The notes beneath the pieces are model-generated. The model saw only the letters and a list, made by a program, of their open reading frames with translations, was not told where the DNA came from and made no database searches. A stretch of DNA of 21,014 nucleotides from an uncultured Anaerotignum sp. (GTDB lineage Bacteria > Bacillota > Clostridia > Lachnospirales > Anaerotignaceae): contig NZ_CAJMDQ010000043.1 of assembly GCF_905212195.1 (NCBI RefSeq), positions 1 to 21,014 on the forward strand, in the 5' to 3' direction. This document shows positions 13,347-21,014 of this stretch, one piece after another (position 1 is the first letter of the stretch; each line of letters starts with the position of its first letter). Made by a program: the position numbers and the translations under genes.

Positions 13347-13877
13347 TTATTTATGTCTGGTCATATAGGCAAAAATTGCCGCAACGGTTTTCGCGTCTTT
13401 GATTTCACCTTTATAAATCATTTCCAAGGCTTCTTCCGGTGTGTACCGTTCCACTTCAATGAATTCATCCTCATCAAAACAACAAGGACAAGGTGTCAGA
13501 TCAGAAGCAAAATACAGGAAAATCTTCTCTGTGCAATATCCTACTGTTGGATACAATTCACAGATAAACTCCATATTTCCTGCCAGATTGCCTGTTTCTT
13601 CTGCCAATTCCCGTTTGATGCCTTCGCCGGGTTCTTCCCCTTCTTCCAGCACCCCTGCAGGGATTTCCAGCAGCATTTCTTTAAAGGCGTGACGATACTG
13701 TCTGACAAAAATGATTTTGCCTTCTGCGTCCACTGCCAGCGCTGCCGCTGCGTTTTTGCCGCGGATAACTGTTTCACGATAAGCCGCTTTGCCGTCAGGC
13801 ATCTGCAGCTTATCCACTGTTACTTTTACAATCTTGCCTTCATAAGTCAGTTTGCTTTCCAACACTTCATAGCTCAT
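13347..13877 (-). CDS. nudF: ADP-ribose pyrophosphatase (Nudix hydrolase)
   Basis: The likely role is hydrolysis of ADP-ribose to AMP and ribose 5-phosphate. The 176-residue product carries a full Nudix box at 75-97 (GVLEEGE, then KRELAEETGN), with the family-specific proline-rich region further on. An N-terminal strand region (EGKIVKVTVDKLQMPDGK) and RQYRHAFKEMLLEIPAG are typical of NudF. The ATG at 13877 follows AAGGAG at 8 bases. It starts 20 bases after the aminotransferase gene, and spoIIM follows, so it is mid-operon. Confidence 0.93.
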   Translation of the reverse strand: MSYEVLESKLTYEGKIVKVTVDKLQMPDGKAAYRETVIRGKNAAAALAVDAEGKIIFVRQYRHAFKEMLLEIPAGVLEEGEEPGEGIKRELAEETGNLAGNMEFICELYPTVGYCTEKIFLYFASDLTPCPCCFDEDEFIEVERYTPEEALEMIYKGEIKDAKTVAAIFAYMTRHK

Positions 13878-13897
13878 ATTGCCATCTCCTTATGGAT

Positions 13898-15094
13898 TTA
13901 TGCCAGTGCTTTTACCATTTCTTCGATGCGGTCCATGCCTTTTTTAATCTGTTCCATATCTGTTGCATAGGACAGACGGATATAGTCAGGCATACCAAAG
14001 TCTGCACAAGGTACCACTGCCACATATTTTTCCGCAATCAAAATTGCTGCAAAATCTGCCGCAGAGTGGATTTCTTTGCCTTCATAGCTTTTCCCGTAAG
14101 TGCCGGATACATCCACAAACAGATAGAATGCACCTTCTGGTTTCAGCGCGGAAATCATAGGGATAGCTTCTTCTCTTTCATAGATGTAATCTCTTCTCTT
14201 CTTGAATTCTTTGCACATTTCTGTTACGCAATCCTGTGGGCCTTCCAGTGCAGCCAGTGTTGCTTCCTGTGCAATGGAGTTGGGGTTGGAAGCCATGTGG
14301 GACTGCAAAGAAGCCATCAGTTTTGCTACTTCCAGAGGAGCAGCGGCAAAACCAATTCTCCAGCCTGTCATAGCATAGCTTTTGGAAACACCGTTGATAA
14401 CGATGGTTCTGTCATAGATTTCTTTGCTCAAAGAAGCAATGCTGATATGTTTTTTGCCTTCATCGTAAATGAGTTTTTCATAAATTTCATCGGAAATTAC
14501 GAAAATGTCATGTTTTACAGCAAAGTCTGCCACCATCTGCAAATCTTCCAAAGAGGAAATCATACCAGTAGGATTGGAAGGGCTGGTCAGAATCAGCGCT
14601 TTTGTTTTTGCTGTATAAGCGCCTTCCAGTTCTTCTTTTGTCAGCATGAAGTTGTTTTCTTTCTTTGTGTGAACCACTACAGGCACACCACCGGCGATTT
14701 TTACCATTTCCGCATAGCTCAGCCAGAAAGGCGCGGGAATGATGACTTCGTCACCTTCATTCAGAATTGCCATAAATGCGTTCATGAGGGAATGTTTTGC
14801 GCCGTTGCTGATGACAACCTGTGCAGGTTCATAGTCCAGACCATTGTCTTTTTTCAGCTTGTCACAAACAGCTTTCCGCAGTGCAGGTGTACCTGCCGCA
14901 GGTGTATATCTTGTTTTGCCTTCATCAATGGCTTTTTTTGCCGCTTCTCTAATGTGTGCAGGGGTGTCAAAATCAGGTTCCCCTACGCCAAATGTAACCA
15001 TATCCTTGCCCTGTGCTTTCAGTTCTGCCGCTTTTGCGGAGATTGCCAGTGTGCTGGATGCTTTGATGCTCTGTGCTCTTCTTGATACTTCCAT
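13898..15094 (-). CDS. Pyridoxal-phosphate aminotransferase, class I, aspartate aminotransferase type
   Basis: The enzyme probably interconverts aspartate/oxaloacetate with glutamate/2-oxoglutarate. The product is 398 residues, the normal length. Visible residues are N174 in SPSNPTG, D202 and Y205 in SDEIYEKLIYD, the Schiff-base lysine K238 in GVSKSYAMTGWRIG, and the carboxylate-binding R373 in YIRLSYA. The sequence fits the Ib subgroup (AspB-like). Related family members act on other amino acids, so the substrate is inferred. The ATG at 15094 follows GAGGTAAGAG. It lies between the small membrane protein gene (24 bases upstream) and nudF. Confidence 0.92.
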   Translation of the reverse strand: MEVSRRAQSIKASSTLAISAKAAELKAQGKDMVTFGVGEPDFDTPAHIREAAKKAIDEGKTRYTPAAGTPALRKAVCDKLKKDNGLDYEPAQVVISNGAKHSLMNAFMAILNEGDEVIIPAPFWLSYAEMVKIAGGVPVVVHTKKENNFMLTKEELEGAYTAKTKALILTSPSNPTGMISSLEDLQMVADFAVKHDIFVISDEIYEKLIYDEGKKHISIASLSKEIYDRTIVINGVSKSYAMTGWRIGFAAAPLEVAKLMASLQSHMASNPNSIAQEATLAALEGPQDCVTEMCKEFKKRRDYIYEREEAIPMISALKPEGAFYLFVDVSGTYGKSYEGKEIHSAADFAAILIAEKYVAVVPCADFGMPDYIRLSYATDMEQIKKGMDRIEEMVKALA

Positions 15095-15118
15095 TTTCTC
15101 TTACCTCATTTCTTTTGT

Positions 15119-15631
15119 TTAATCAAATTTGCTTTTTCTGACACCATTCAGTACCAGATTTGCAAGAATTACCATAATACCAAAACTCATGGTCAGCATT
15201 TTCAGGGACAGTACAGACTGCGCTTTTTCAGATCCTTCGATAGAAAGATCTCCATCAAAAGACACTGTGATGTCATATTTCATAATGCCGTCATTTACCA
15301 TATAAGTATAGGGACTGCCTTCCACCAGATTCATCTGATCTGTGTAAAAATCATAAGATTTATACTTTTCAGTCAGCGGTGTCATTACGTAGGTTCCCCA
15401 CGCATGATTGCCGTTGACATCTTCCATCAGATAAGTCATGCTGTTGGCATGTTTTTTCTCAACCACTTCATAGCCTTCTTCCAGAGAAAGGCCATTTTCT
15501 TCAGCCTTTTCCAAAAAGACTGTTTCCAGCTCCGCCTCTGTATAAGGATGCGGTGCAATGCCGTTGATGCTCACAAGGAACAATCCGGCAATGACAAAAA
15601 GCAGCACAACGCTGATAATAACCCGTTTCAT
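15119..15631 (-). CDS. Small membrane-anchored protein of unknown function
   Basis: I do not recognise a family. The 170-residue product has an N-terminal hydrophobic segment (about 4-22) that could be a signal anchor. About 120 mostly polar residues follow (with YTEAELETVFLEKAEENGLS and NGNHAWGTYVMTPLTEKY). A second hydrophobic segment (about 145-163) ends in a basic tail, RKSKFD. The topology suggests an outside-facing middle domain held by two helices, or a signal peptide plus one anchor. GGAGG lies four bases before ATG 15631. Its start is nine bases from the dipeptidase stop codon, and the aminotransferase follows, so it is cotranscribed. A role with the dipeptidase is only a guess. Confidence 0.85.
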   Translation of the reverse strand: MKRVIISVVLLFVIAGLFLVSINGIAPHPYTEAELETVFLEKAEENGLSLEEGYEVVEKKHANSMTYLMEDVNGNHAWGTYVMTPLTEKYKSYDFYTDQMNLVEGSPYTYMVNDGIMKYDITVSFDGDLSIEGSEKAQSVLSLKMLTMSFGIMVILANLVLNGVRKSKFD

Positions 15632-15640
15632 GTTACCTCC

Positions 15641-16576
15641 TTATTTCCATACCCTTTCTGCCACCCGCAGGAAATTTTTCTCACGTATTTTTTCCGCCAG
15701 ATGACTTCCAAACTCCTGTTCCATCCGTTCCAGAAAAAGTGCCATATCCTCCACTGCACGCAGGTCTGTAGGCGTTACATCAATGCCGTCAAAATCACTG
15801 CCCAGTCCCACAGCATCCTCACCAGCCATATCCAGCATGTGTGTCAGCTGCCGCAGCAGATCATCCTGTGTCACTGCGTCTTTCTCCGCAACAAAAGGCG
15901 GGAAAAAATTCAACCCCACAAAACCATCCATTTCGCCGATGATTTTCAGCTGTTCATCTGTCAGATTCCGCGGATGGGGACAAATTGCCCGTGCGTTGGA
16001 ATGGCTTGCCACAAAAGGCTGTTCTGCCATTTTTGCCACATCGTAAAATCCGGCGTCTGTCAAATGGGATACATCCACCAGCATACCCAGTCGTTCCATT
16101 TCTTTCACAACTGCTTTGCCAAAGGTGGTCAATCCACCGCCAGTGCCTCTTTCTGCCACACCGTCTGCCAATGCGTTTCTGTGGTTCCATGTCAGTGTCA
16201 TAAGTCTCACACCCAGACGATGAAACATCCGCAGAGCAGCAATTTCTCCCTCCAGTGCTTCGCCGCCTTCCAGAGATAATATGGCAGAAAGCTTGCCCTG
16301 TTTTTTGTTTTCCAGAATATCGGAAAATCGTTTCACCATGCCAACTCGTTCTTTATTCCGCTCCATCTGTTCCAGATAATAGTCCAGATATTTCACGGTC
16401 TGTCGCATGGCAATGGGATAGTACTTCGGTTCCAGCCAAATGGCAAAAATCTGCACTGCCGAACCATAGGCAGCAAGTTTTTCCAGATTCAGCTGACCCG
16501 AAAATTCCAGCATATTCTCTCCAGCTTCCATGGCTTTCACCACAGTATCACAATGGGCATCTGCATAGCTTTTCAT
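15641..16576 (-). CDS. Membrane-dipeptidase family (M19) zinc dipeptidase
   Basis: M19 enzymes hydrolyse dipeptides, including some with D-residues. The 311-residue product has the binuclear zinc ligands H8 and D10 in DAHCDT, the bridging E103 in SLEGGEAL, H171 in DVSHLTD and H192 in SHSNAR, plus GLGSDFDGI near the C-terminus. No signal peptide is visible, so it is probably cytosolic. The ATG at 16576 follows AGGAGGAG; an in-frame start seven codons upstream lies before this site. It is the first gene of the cluster running to spoIIM. I see no convincing promoter in the 157-base divergent region for this strand. Confidence 0.92.
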   Translation of the reverse strand: MKSYADAHCDTVVKAMEAGENMLEFSGQLNLEKLAAYGSAVQIFAIWLEPKYYPIAMRQTVKYLDYYLEQMERNKERVGMVKRFSDILENKKQGKLSAILSLEGGEALEGEIAALRMFHRLGVRLMTLTWNHRNALADGVAERGTGGGLTTFGKAVVKEMERLGMLVDVSHLTDAGFYDVAKMAEQPFVASHSNARAICPHPRNLTDEQLKIIGEMDGFVGLNFFPPFVAEKDAVTQDDLLRQLTHMLDMAGEDAVGLGSDFDGIDVTPTDLRAVEDMALFLERMEQEFGSHLAEKIREKNFLRVAERVWK

Positions 16577-16661
16577 AGGCTCCTCCTTTTTCTGCACTTC
16601 TTTTCCATTTTATATGTTTATGCCAAAAAATACAATACAAAACAAAAATCCTGCCGAAATA

Positions 16662-16690
16662 TTGCGTCTTCCCTTCGGATGTCCTATGAT
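16662..16690 (+). promoter_or_regulatory. SigA promoter of the nucleotidyltransferase-fold gene
   Basis: TTGCGT (16662-16667), a 17-base spacer and TATGAT (16685-16690) form a good promoter. It lies 44 bases before the start codon at 16734, in the divergent region with the dipeptidase operon. Confidence 0.65.
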
Positions 16691-16733
16691 GAGAGATAGA
16701 AAAACCATGCAGCCATCAGAAAGGAGAATGGAT

Positions 16734-17348
16734 ATGTTTCCCTGTAATCTTGTAAAAGAAAAAGCTCTTGTCTTTGGACTTCACCCAAAACTGAAAGACA
16801 AAATATTTCTTGCTGGTGGTCTGGTGCCTTGGGTAATTTCCGGCGAAAATTCCAACCGGCTCCACAGTGATATTGATTTTGTGGTTCCTCTTTCAGAAAT
16901 GGAAGCTGTCCGCGCTTTTCTCAAGGAACAGGGACTTTATGACCACACCCATGATTCTCTTTTTCTCCCCTGCAATCAAGAAAAGATAGATTTTGGCACA
17001 GAAATCTTTCTGGATGGTCTGCCTATCAGCTTTACCCCTTTTTTCACGGAAAACAGCAGTCTTTTCCAACGGGATTTCACCACCGCTGATTTCAGCAAAA
17101 AAGACAGCCTTGTAACCCTCCGCCTGCCTAATCTTTCTTCTGAAGATTACATCACTGCCTATGCACTGCCTGATGGGCAAAAACTGTATTGTACCTCTCT
17201 GGAATTTGTTTATGCCAAAAAGAGCCGAAAGAACCGCCCCAAAGACCAAAGAGATTTGCAGAAAATGAAACAGATTGGACTAAACGAAAACCTTCTCAAA
17301 CACATTACCGATGCCTTTTCCAGTGCGATTCTGGAAATCAAACCATAA
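16734..17348 (+). CDS. Nucleotidyltransferase-fold protein of unknown function
   Basis: The 204-residue product has the minimal nucleotidyltransferase signature: GG at 28-29 followed by HSDIDFVVP (44-52), with a third possible acidic residue at D86 (EKIDFG). A C-terminal RPKDQRDLQKM segment (168-178) resembles the KD..D tail in AbiEii-like and lincosamide-type transferases. The substrate is unknown; antibiotic modification or nucleic-acid and protein nucleotidylation are both conceivable. ATG 16734 has AAAGGAG at seven bases. The reading frame is open upstream to 16614 but lacks a ribosome site there. The gene is single, with its own promoter and terminator, and no toxin or antitoxin partner adjoins it. 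Confidence 0.75.
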   Translation: MFPCNLVKEKALVFGLHPKLKDKIFLAGGLVPWVISGENSNRLHSDIDFVVPLSEMEAVRAFLKEQGLYDHTHDSLFLPCNQEKIDFGTEIFLDGLPISFTPFFTENSSLFQRDFTTADFSKKDSLVTLRLPNLSSEDYITAYALPDGQKLYCTSLEFVYAKKSRKNRPKDQRDLQKMKQIGLNENLLKHITDAFSSAILEIKP

Positions 17349-17375
17349 AATCATCTCATCTGAGGTGATTTTTTT
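17349..17375 (+). terminator. Intrinsic terminator of the nucleotidyltransferase-fold gene
   Basis: AATCATCTC pairs with GAGGTGATT around a four-base loop, followed by T's. It begins directly at the stop codon of the gene. Confidence 0.8.
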
Positions 17376-17400
17376 ATATCTAAATTTATCTCTGCAAAAC

Positions 17401-17443
17401 AAAAAGGGGCTGTCGTCTGTGTTTACAAACAACAAGCCCCTTT
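17401..17443 (-). terminator. Intrinsic terminator of aspS
   Basis: On the minus strand, GGGGCTTGT and ACAGCCCC pair around a loop of about 17 bases and are followed by TTTTTG and further T's. It lies about 24 bases after the aspS stop codon. Confidence 0.85.
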
Positions 17444-17467
17444 GCCTGCTTACATATTCATATTTCC

Positions 17468-19291
17468 TTACGCTTCTTCTGTTTCTGCCGCAGCAGCTTT
17501 CAGAATTTCTTCATTGAAGCAGATTGCCAGTTCATCCAGCTGTTTCTGGTCTACAACGTTAGGCGCATCTGTCATAGGGCAAGAAGCATCCTTTACCTTA
17601 GGGAATGCGATAACGTCACGGATACTAGGCGCATTGCTCATGAGCATGATGATTCTGTCCAGACCGAATGCCAGACCGCCATGAGGGGGTACACCGTATT
17701 TGAAGGCATCCAGCAGGAAACCGAAACGTTCCTGAGCGTCTTCCTGTGTGAAGCCCAGCAGTTCGAACATTTTCTGCTGAATATCTCTGCGGTGGATTCT
17801 GATGGAGCCGCCGCCCAGTTCGTAACCATTCAGTACGATGTCGTATGCTTTCGCACGAACTGCACCGGGATCTGTATCCAACAGTTCCAAGTCTTCGTCC
17901 ATAGGTGCTGTGAACGGATGGTGTACTGCCACATATCTGTTTTCTTCTTCGTCCCATTCCAGCATAGGGAATTCTGTGATCCACAGGAAACGGAAGTCGT
18001 CAGGTCTGGTCAGTTCCAGCATCTTGGACAGTTCCAGACGCAGAGCACCCAGAGAGTCGAATACAACTTTGTCCTTATCTGCACAAATCAGAATCAGGTC
18101 GCCGGGTTTACCTTCCATTTTATCCACGATTTCCTGCAGTTTTTCAGGTGTGAAGAATTTTGCAATCTGGGATTTCAGGCTGCCATCTTCGTTGACAACA
18201 ATCCAAGCCAGACCTTTTGCACGATATGTTTTAACAAATTCAACCAGAGAGTCGATTTTCTTTCTGGGGAAAGAACCGCAGCCTTTTGCGTTAATAGCGC
18301 GTACGCTGCCGCCAGCTTCCAGTGCGGATTTGAATACCACAAAGTCTGTGCCGGCTACCACATCGGAAATGTTTACCAGTTCCATGCCGAAACGTACGTC
18401 GGGCTTATCGGAACCGAAGCGTTCCATGGCTTCTTTATAAGTCATGCGCTGCAGGGGCAGCTGCACGTCTACATTCATGATATCTTTGAATACTTTCTGC
18501 ATCAGTCTTTCGTTGATGTCCATGATATCGTCTACATCAATGAAGGACAGTTCCATGTCCACCTGTGTAAATTCAGGCTGTCTGTCTGCACGCAGGTCTT
18601 CGTCACGGAAGCATTTTGCAATCTGATAATAACGGTCCATACCGGAAACCATCAGCAGCTGTTTATACAGCTGAGGAGACTGAGGCAGACCGTAGAAGTT
18701 ACCAGGATGCACACGGCTGGGAACCAGATAGTCTCTGGCGCCTTCGGGTGTGGATTTACCCAAGATAGGTGTTTCGATTTCCAGGAAACCTTCGTTGTTC
18801 AGGAAGGCACGGAGAGCCTGTACCACCTGATGACGCAGAACAATGTTCTTCAGCTGGCAAGGTCTTCTCAGATCCAGATATCTGTATTTCAGACGCAGAT
18901 CGTCTTTGACTGTGATGTTGTCTTCAATCTGGAAAGGTGTTGTTTCAGATTCAGACAGGATACGCAGTTCAGAAGCAATGATTTCGATTTTCCCTGTTTT
19001 CATGTTAGGGTTGATATTGCCTTCTGTTCTAGCGGTTACAATACCGCGTACAGCCAGTGTGTACTCACTGCGAACGGTTTCAGCTTTTTCAAAAATTTCT
19101 TTGGGTGCAGTATTGCCGTCGATGGCAATCTGTACCAGACCTGTTCTGTCACGCAGAGCGATGAAGATCAGCTGACCCAGGTCACGGCGACGCTGTACCC
19201 AACCCATAACGGTCACTTCCTGACCAATCATGGTTTCATTGACATGGCAACACATGTGGCTTCTTTTCAAGCCGGTAATTGATTCTCCCAT
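17468..19291 (-). CDS. aspS: Aspartyl-tRNA synthetase (bacterial type)
   Basis: The enzyme attaches aspartate to tRNA-Asp. The 607-residue product has an N-terminal OB-fold anticodon-binding domain (GWVQRRRDLGQLIFIALRD). It has the flipping loop STPEGARDYLVPSR, class II motif 2 (KCFRDEDLRADRQPEFTQVD), a GAD insertion domain (about 290-420), and motif 3 (HGGLAFGLDRI). Leucine follows RRRD, as in the discriminating E. coli enzyme, where the non-discriminating type has histidine. This suggests it is specific for tRNA-Asp. The ATG at 19291 follows AAGGAG at ten bases. hisS, often adjacent, is not here. It has its own promoter and terminator. Confidence 0.97.
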   Translation of the reverse strand: MGESITGLKRSHMCCHVNETMIGQEVTVMGWVQRRRDLGQLIFIALRDRTGLVQIAIDGNTAPKEIFEKAETVRSEYTLAVRGIVTARTEGNINPNMKTGKIEIIASELRILSESETTPFQIEDNITVKDDLRLKYRYLDLRRPCQLKNIVLRHQVVQALRAFLNNEGFLEIETPILGKSTPEGARDYLVPSRVHPGNFYGLPQSPQLYKQLLMVSGMDRYYQIAKCFRDEDLRADRQPEFTQVDMELSFIDVDDIMDINERLMQKVFKDIMNVDVQLPLQRMTYKEAMERFGSDKPDVRFGMELVNISDVVAGTDFVVFKSALEAGGSVRAINAKGCGSFPRKKIDSLVEFVKTYRAKGLAWIVVNEDGSLKSQIAKFFTPEKLQEIVDKMEGKPGDLILICADKDKVVFDSLGALRLELSKMLELTRPDDFRFLWITEFPMLEWDEEENRYVAVHHPFTAPMDEDLELLDTDPGAVRAKAYDIVLNGYELGGGSIRIHRRDIQQKMFELLGFTQEDAQERFGFLLDAFKYGVPPHGGLAFGLDRIIMLMSNAPSIRDVIAFPKVKDASCPMTDAPNVVDQKQLDELAICFNEEILKAAAAETEEA

Positions 19292-19330
19292 ATTGATAAA
19301 TCTCCTTACAGATAAAAATTTTCCTCTATT

Positions 19331-19358
19331 ATCATACCATTTTTGCGGAAAAAGTAAA
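19331..19358 (-). promoter_or_regulatory. Promoter of aspS (extended -10)
   Basis: On the minus strand, TGGTATGAT gives an extended -10 (hexamer 19336-19331), with TTTACT (19358-19353) 16 bases upstream. No T-box motif is seen between it and aspS, so this synthetase is not under T-box control, unlike tyrS and cysS. Confidence 0.6.
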
Positions 19359-19398
19359 GTTTAACCGCAAAAAAACATGGGTTTTCTGCGAAAAGGTG

Positions 19399-20685
19399 TT
19401 AAAGTGTGTTCTTTTCCACCTTCTGAACGAAATCCACAAGGAGTTTTGCACAGTCTTCCACACCGCAAAGGGAGCTGTCCACAGACAAATGATAATTTTC
19501 CGCACTGCCCCAGCTGCCGCCTGTGTATTTTTTATAATGTCTTGCACGCTCTTCATTGATAGTGCGGACTTTTTCCGCCGCTTCTGTTTCTGTCAGACCA
19601 TAGCTTGTCTCTGCCCGCTGTCTGCGGAATCCTTCCGGCGCATGGATGAAAAGCCGAATGGTATGGGGACGATGACGCAGGATGACATCTGCACAACGTC
19701 CTACAATGACACAACTTCCTTTTGCTGCAATTTCGGAAATGACTTTCCATTCTGCCAAAAACAGTCTGTCTGCCGGCGGTACATCCTCGCCGGAATAAGC
19801 ATAGAACTGTGCCAGCACTTTCTGCAGCACAGGGTTATGTACTGCCTGTTCATTTTTCTCTACAAAATCTCTGGAAAATCCGCCTTCCTTTGCTGTCATG
19901 TCAATGATGCTTCTGTCATAGAAAGGAATGCCCAATTCTTTTGCCAGCGCTTTGCCGATGTCGTGTCCGCCGCTGCCATATTCTCTGGCAATGGTAATGA
20001 CCAGACCGTTTTCCGGTTCTGCCTGTTCTTTTTCTTCTTCATCTTTCTTTTCCCCGAAAAGCAGTCCTGGAAGGAAAGAAAGTTTTCTGCCATAAAATCC
20101 AGCAATGGTACCAATGAGCAGAGCAGAAATGATGGTACCTTCTCTGACACCTTCCAAATGGTGGAACAATACCAAAGAAATCACTGCCGCACCAATGGAC
20201 ATACTTGCATCAAAGCATACTTTTGTTTTGCCGAATTCCCGGTTGAAAGCTGTGCAAACTGCTTTTACAAAACCTTCGCCGGGCAGCATAACCACGTTTG
20301 CCAGCACTTCTGTATAAACACCAAAGCCCAGAATCAAGCAGCCGATGAGCAAAGAAACCAATTTTGTGGGATAACTCTGCGGTGCCAGAAAGAACAACAG
20401 ATTCATGGTAAAGTCGATGAAATACCCAAAAATCAAAGATACAGGTATCTGCAATAACTGTATCTTTTCAAATCTGCTCCGCAGCAGTAAAATCTGCAGC
20501 AAAATCAACAATACGCTAAATGCCACTGTAAATTCCCCTAAGGTAAAGGGGAAATACAAACTCAATGTATAGGGGATGCTGGAAATGGGAGATGTACCCA
20601 AATCTGCCTTTGTAATAAAGCTGATCCCCAACGCATTGATGAATAGTCCAATAAAAAACACAATATACCGTTTTGCTTTCTCCAT
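19399..20685 (-). CDS. YczE-like membrane domain fused to a cytidylate-kinase-like domain
   Basis: The product has 428 residues. Residues 1-210 are a multi-helix membrane domain of the YczE/YitT-like type, with five to six hydrophobic segments, KADLGTSPISSIPY near the start and MLPGEGFVKAV (133-143). A charged linker (211-226) follows. Residues 227-428 form a cytidylate-kinase-like domain with an atypical P-loop, REYGSGGHDIGKALAKELG (234-252), then PFYDRSIID, GSCVIVGRCAD and FIHAPEGFRRQRA. It may be a membrane-tethered nucleotide or small-molecule kinase; the substrate is unknown. The start codon shares one base with the stop codon of the upstream MarR gene, indicating coupled translation. 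Confidence 0.88.
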   Translation of the reverse strand: MEKAKRYIVFFIGLFINALGISFITKADLGTSPISSIPYTLSLYFPFTLGEFTVAFSVLLILLQILLLRSRFEKIQLLQIPVSLIFGYFIDFTMNLLFFLAPQSYPTKLVSLLIGCLILGFGVYTEVLANVVMLPGEGFVKAVCTAFNREFGKTKVCFDASMSIGAAVISLVLFHHLEGVREGTIISALLIGTIAGFYGRKLSFLPGLLFGEKKDEEEKEQAEPENGLVITIAREYGSGGHDIGKALAKELGIPFYDRSIIDMTAKEGGFSRDFVEKNEQAVHNPVLQKVLAQFYAYSGEDVPPADRLFLAEWKVISEIAAKGSCVIVGRCADVILRHRPHTIRLFIHAPEGFRRQRAETSYGLTETEAAEKVRTINEERARHYKKYTGGSWGSAENYHLSVDSSLCGVEDCAKLLVDFVQKVEKNTL

Positions 20686-21014
20686 TATCTTTTGCTTCCC
20701 TTCGTCATATTCTCGTATATTTTTTGCAGCCCTTTCAAAAGAATGGCCTTTTCTTCTTCTGTAATCCCTTCCAAAGCCTGTTCTTCACAGGATTTCATAA
20801 TGGGACGTACCGTTTCGGCAGCCATCTTTTTCCCCTTTTCTGTCAAAAAGACATACTGGGATTTTCGGTTGCCTTCTTTTACATGCTTTTTGATGAGCCC
20901 TGCCTCATCCATCCTGCGCAGGATACCCGTTACCGTTGCCGCTTCCAGATGGAAGGCTTCTCCCAATGATTTCTGCTCACAGCCGTCATGACTGAGCAGA
21001 TAATCCAATATTTT
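20685..21014 (-). CDS. MarR-family transcriptional regulator, 5' end beyond the window
   Basis: The 109 visible residues begin in mid-protein (KILDYLLSHDGCEQKSLGEAF) at the window edge. They include the winged helix-turn-helix: LHLEAATVTGILRRMDEAGL for the recognition region and KKHVKEGNRKSQYVFLTEKG for the wing. A C-terminal dimerisation helix ends in MTKGSKR. About 30-40 N-terminal residues are missing. The stop overlaps the start of the YczE-kinase gene (TAATG), so the regulator probably controls its own operon, perhaps in response to a small ligand. Confidence 0.9.
   Translation of the reverse strand, partial: KILDYLLSHDGCEQKSLGEAFHLEAATVTGILRRMDEAGLIKKHVKEGNRKSQYVFLTEKGKKMAAETVRPIMKSCEEQALEGITEEEKAILLKGLQKIYENMTKGSKR

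Noticed and set aside
16614..16733. N-terminal extension of the nucleotidyltransferase-fold gene to 16614.
   Set aside because: The extension crosses the TTGCGT/TATGAT promoter and lacks a ribosome site, whereas 16734 has AAAGGAG at seven bases.
17681..19282. A 533-residue open frame on the plus strand opposite aspS, with similar long antisense frames opposite the aminotransferase (13892-15085) and cysS (7363-8592).
   Set aside because: They are low-complexity translations rich in Phe, Cys and His, lack ribosome sites and known motifs, and mirror strongly biased real genes on the other strand.
19292..19398. A T-box leader in front of aspS.
   Set aside because: No TGGNACC-type T-box sequence, AGTA motif or terminator is present; the leader is only about 33 bases long.

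Overview
The window is a 21-kb stretch of ordinary chromosome from a low-to-moderate GC, spore-forming Firmicute of the class Clostridia. Lachnospirales or a close relative is my best guess, but that is inference. Support: sigH and spoIIM homologues, two T-box riboswitches, strong AGGAGG ribosome sites, near-consensus SigA promoters, and gene order matching two Bacillus subtilis neighbourhoods. I see no insertion sequence, prophage, CRISPR array, or defence or toxin-antitoxin island.

Layout from the left. Positions 1-80 hold a tRNA-Ser(UGA), cut by the window edge, driven by two tandem near-duplicate consensus promoters. Next come pepT and a T-box-controlled tyrS on the plus strand. They converge on a phosphatase-ACT fusion gene (minus strand), which lies beyond the terminator of a tRNA-Thr(GGU). 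From 4511 to 10623 a long minus-strand run reads, in transcription order, yjdF, ispF, Cys T-box, cysE, cysS, mrnC, rlmB, yacP, sigH. It matches the B. subtilis ispF-gltX-cysE-cysS-mrnC-rlmB-yacP-sigH region, except that gltX and ispD are absent and yjdF, with a structured leader, sits in front of ispF. Internal promoters before cysS and yacP and an internal hairpin before rlmB divide the run.

A lone DJ-1/PfpI-family gene (10952-11530, plus) has a clear promoter and terminator. It converges on a second minus-strand cluster, in transcription order: M19 dipeptidase, a small unknown membrane protein, class I aminotransferase, nudF, spoIIM, xerD. The nudF-spoIIM-xerD part resembles B. subtilis nudF-spoIIM-fur-xerD without fur. 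Divergent from the dipeptidase is a nucleotidyltransferase-fold gene (16734-17348), which converges on aspS. The right end has a MarR-type regulator, cut by the window edge. It overlaps by one base a gene for a YczE-like membrane domain fused to a cytidylate-kinase-like domain.

Functional themes are translation (three aminoacyl-tRNA synthetases, two tRNAs, Mini-III, RlmB, YacP/Rae1), cysteine supply coupled to cysteinyl-tRNA charging, isoprenoid synthesis, and entry into sporulation. The least conventional parts are the two domain fusions (HAD-ACT and YczE-kinase), the enlarged Stem I of the Cys T-box, and ispF placed behind a candidate yjdF-motif riboswitch. No wholly new system is evident; the MarR/YczE-kinase pair is the most promising uncharacterised unit.
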